Below, in pieces: positions 63,302-64,000 of a stretch of 64,000 bases of DNA (the first letter of the stretch is position 1; each line of letters starts with the position of its first letter). The stretch is from the NCBI RefSeq assembly GCF_003254155.1, contig NZ_QKZI01000002.1, forward strand, positions 248,001 to 312,000. Reading direction: 5' to 3'. Below the pieces are notes generated by a model that did no database searches, was not told the DNA's origin, and worked only from the letters and a program-made list of their open reading frames with translations. Source of the DNA: Psychrobacillus insolitus (GTDB lineage: Bacteria; Bacillota; Bacilli; Bacillales_A; Planococcaceae). Position numbers and translations under genes: made by a program.

Positions 63302-63838
63302 TTGAAATTTCGTAAAATGACTTTAGCACAACTACGAGAAGAATCGTTTATAGATTTAGGATATGCGATTTTAGAAGATAAAAAGAATTCCTTAACACTA
63401 GGTGAATTATTTACAGAAATTCAAACCCTAAATGAATTTACAGATGAGGAAATGGCAGAACGTAAGCCGCAATTCTATACAGATATGAACATCGATGGCC
63501 GCTTTTTAGCAATTGCTGAAAACCAATGGGGTCTTAGAGAATGGTATCCAGTAGAACAGATTGAAGAAGAATCAGCTCCTACAGTTAAAGTTCGTAAAAA
63601 GAAATCAAAAACTTCTGATGATCTAGATGATATGGAAGAAGATGAAATTATTTTCGAAGAAGAATTTGATGAATTTGCAGAAGACGACGATGACGACGAC
63701 GAAGATGAAGTAGTTGGATTTGTTGAAGTTGGAGTTGAAATCGATGAAGTAGTTGAAGAAGATATAATCGATGAAGAAGAAGACGAATTTGAAATCGATG
63801 AAGATTTGGACGATGAAGATGATGAGGAAGAAGAATAA
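63302..63838 (+). CDS. rpoE: RNA polymerase delta subunit
   Basis: The delta subunit improves promoter selectivity and RNA polymerase recycling in Firmicutes. The 178-residue protein has a folded N-terminal HARE-HTH domain (TLAQLREESFIDLGYAILED, KPQFYTDMNIDGRFLAIAEN, WGLREWYPVEQ; residues to about 95), a short basic KVRKKKSK hinge, then a disordered, almost entirely Asp/Glu tail. The probable start is TTG (LKFRKMTLAQ), with AGAAAGGA about 12 bases upstream; ATG five codons later is an alternative. Precedes pyrG, as in B. subtilis. Confidence 0.93.
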   Translation: MKFRKMTLAQLREESFIDLGYAILEDKKNSLTLGELFTEIQTLNEFTDEEMAERKPQFYTDMNIDGRFLAIAENQWGLREWYPVEQIEEESAPTVKVRKKKSKTSDDLDDMEEDEIIFEEEFDEFAEDDDDDDEDEVVGFVEVGVEIDEVVEEDIIDEEEDEFEIDEDLDDEDDEEEE

Positions 63839-63841
63839 TTC

Positions 63842-63948
63842 TTGACTTCTTTCCCAATCCGCTATAAGATTTTATTGGGCTCTTTTTGAAGAGACATTAT
63901 CCATGTGTATACGCGCTCCCCTGCAATATAGCAGGCGGAGCGCTTTTT
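63842..63948 (+). promoter_or_regulatory. pyrG promoter and CTP-sensitive attenuator
   Basis: TTGACT and TAAGAT with a 17-bp spacer, then GGGCTC six bases later as the presumed transcript start. A terminator GCGCTCCCCTGC...GCAGGCGGAGCGC with TTTTT follows at 63913-63948. B. subtilis pyrG starts with the same GGGCTC: at low CTP extra G residues are added and pair with the C/U-rich left arm of the terminator (here GCTCCCCTGC), preventing termination. The layout here is the same; the pyrG coding region is beyond the window. Confidence 0.85.
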
Positions 63949-64000
63949 ATTATTATATAGGCTTGTCCAGATTCGTATTAATGCCTGTCGAATATGGATA

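Overview
The window looks like a low-GC, endospore-forming Firmicute chromosome, most likely family Planococcaceae (Psychrobacillus, Lysinibacillus or Sporosarcina relatives). This is an inference from gene content and order: the spore genes gerQ, rsfA and pbpG, bacillithiol deacetylase bshB2, coproheme decarboxylase chdC, the ung-ywdI-ywdK, ywfO-ywgA-ywhD-pbpG-speB-ywiB-argS and fadF-acdA-icmF-rpoE-pyrG blocks, and frequent TTG/GTG starts behind strong AGGAGG sites. No rRNA or tRNA gene was seen.

Layout. 1-7.5 kb: a flavin reductase, an XRE-cupin regulator, a broken tautomerase, DoxX and topB, then a riboflavin operon (ribE-ribB-ribH) preceded by two complete FMN riboswitches in series. 7.5-9.3 kb: ybaK and a P-loop protein. 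9.5-17.3 kb: a type I-B CRISPR-Cas locus. Its interference genes (cas6-cas8b1-cas7-cas5-cas3) are intact, but cas4 is deleted to a stub and cas1 is truncated and frameshifted. cas2 and a 4-repeat array remain, and half of a type I-C repeat follows. 17.3-20.1 kb: an S-box-like leader and the methionine importer metNIQ. 20-32 kb: housekeeping and spore genes, including bshB2-yojF, pdxK, ung, gerQ beside a decayed cwlJ, chdC, pta, lipL and rsfA. 32-41.9 kb: ywfO, ywgA, a tautomerase, ywhD, pbpG, speB (no speE), a diguanylate cyclase, ywiB and argS. 41.9-42.5 kb: a gene-free stretch packed with hairpins. 42.6-51.9 kb: a cobalamin-riboswitch-controlled uptake and corrinoid salvage operon. 52-63 kb: a fatty/branched-chain acyl-CoA degradation operon (fadF, thiolase, 3-hydroxyacyl-CoA dehydrogenase, two acyl-CoA dehydrogenases, a TetR regulator, fused B12-dependent mutase icmF). 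63-64 kb: a small membrane protein, rpoE and the pyrG attenuation leader.

The genes connect. The B12 operon makes adenosylcobalamin, the cofactor of IcmF 8 kb downstream. A TGARC-N4-GYTCA operator-like motif sits at the promoter of fadF and again before the thiolase, and the TetR gene of the same cluster is the obvious candidate to bind it.

The most unusual material is intergenic: (i) four copies of an element with 21-bp periodicity, plus two differently worded elements with a 20-21-bp period; (ii) four hairpins after argS that share a loop/inner stem but have unrelated, perfectly compensated outer stems; (iii) two copies of a 120-bp imperfect palindrome placed directly after stop codons; (iv) the tandem FMN riboswitches. 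All calls are from reading the sequence; no database search was run.
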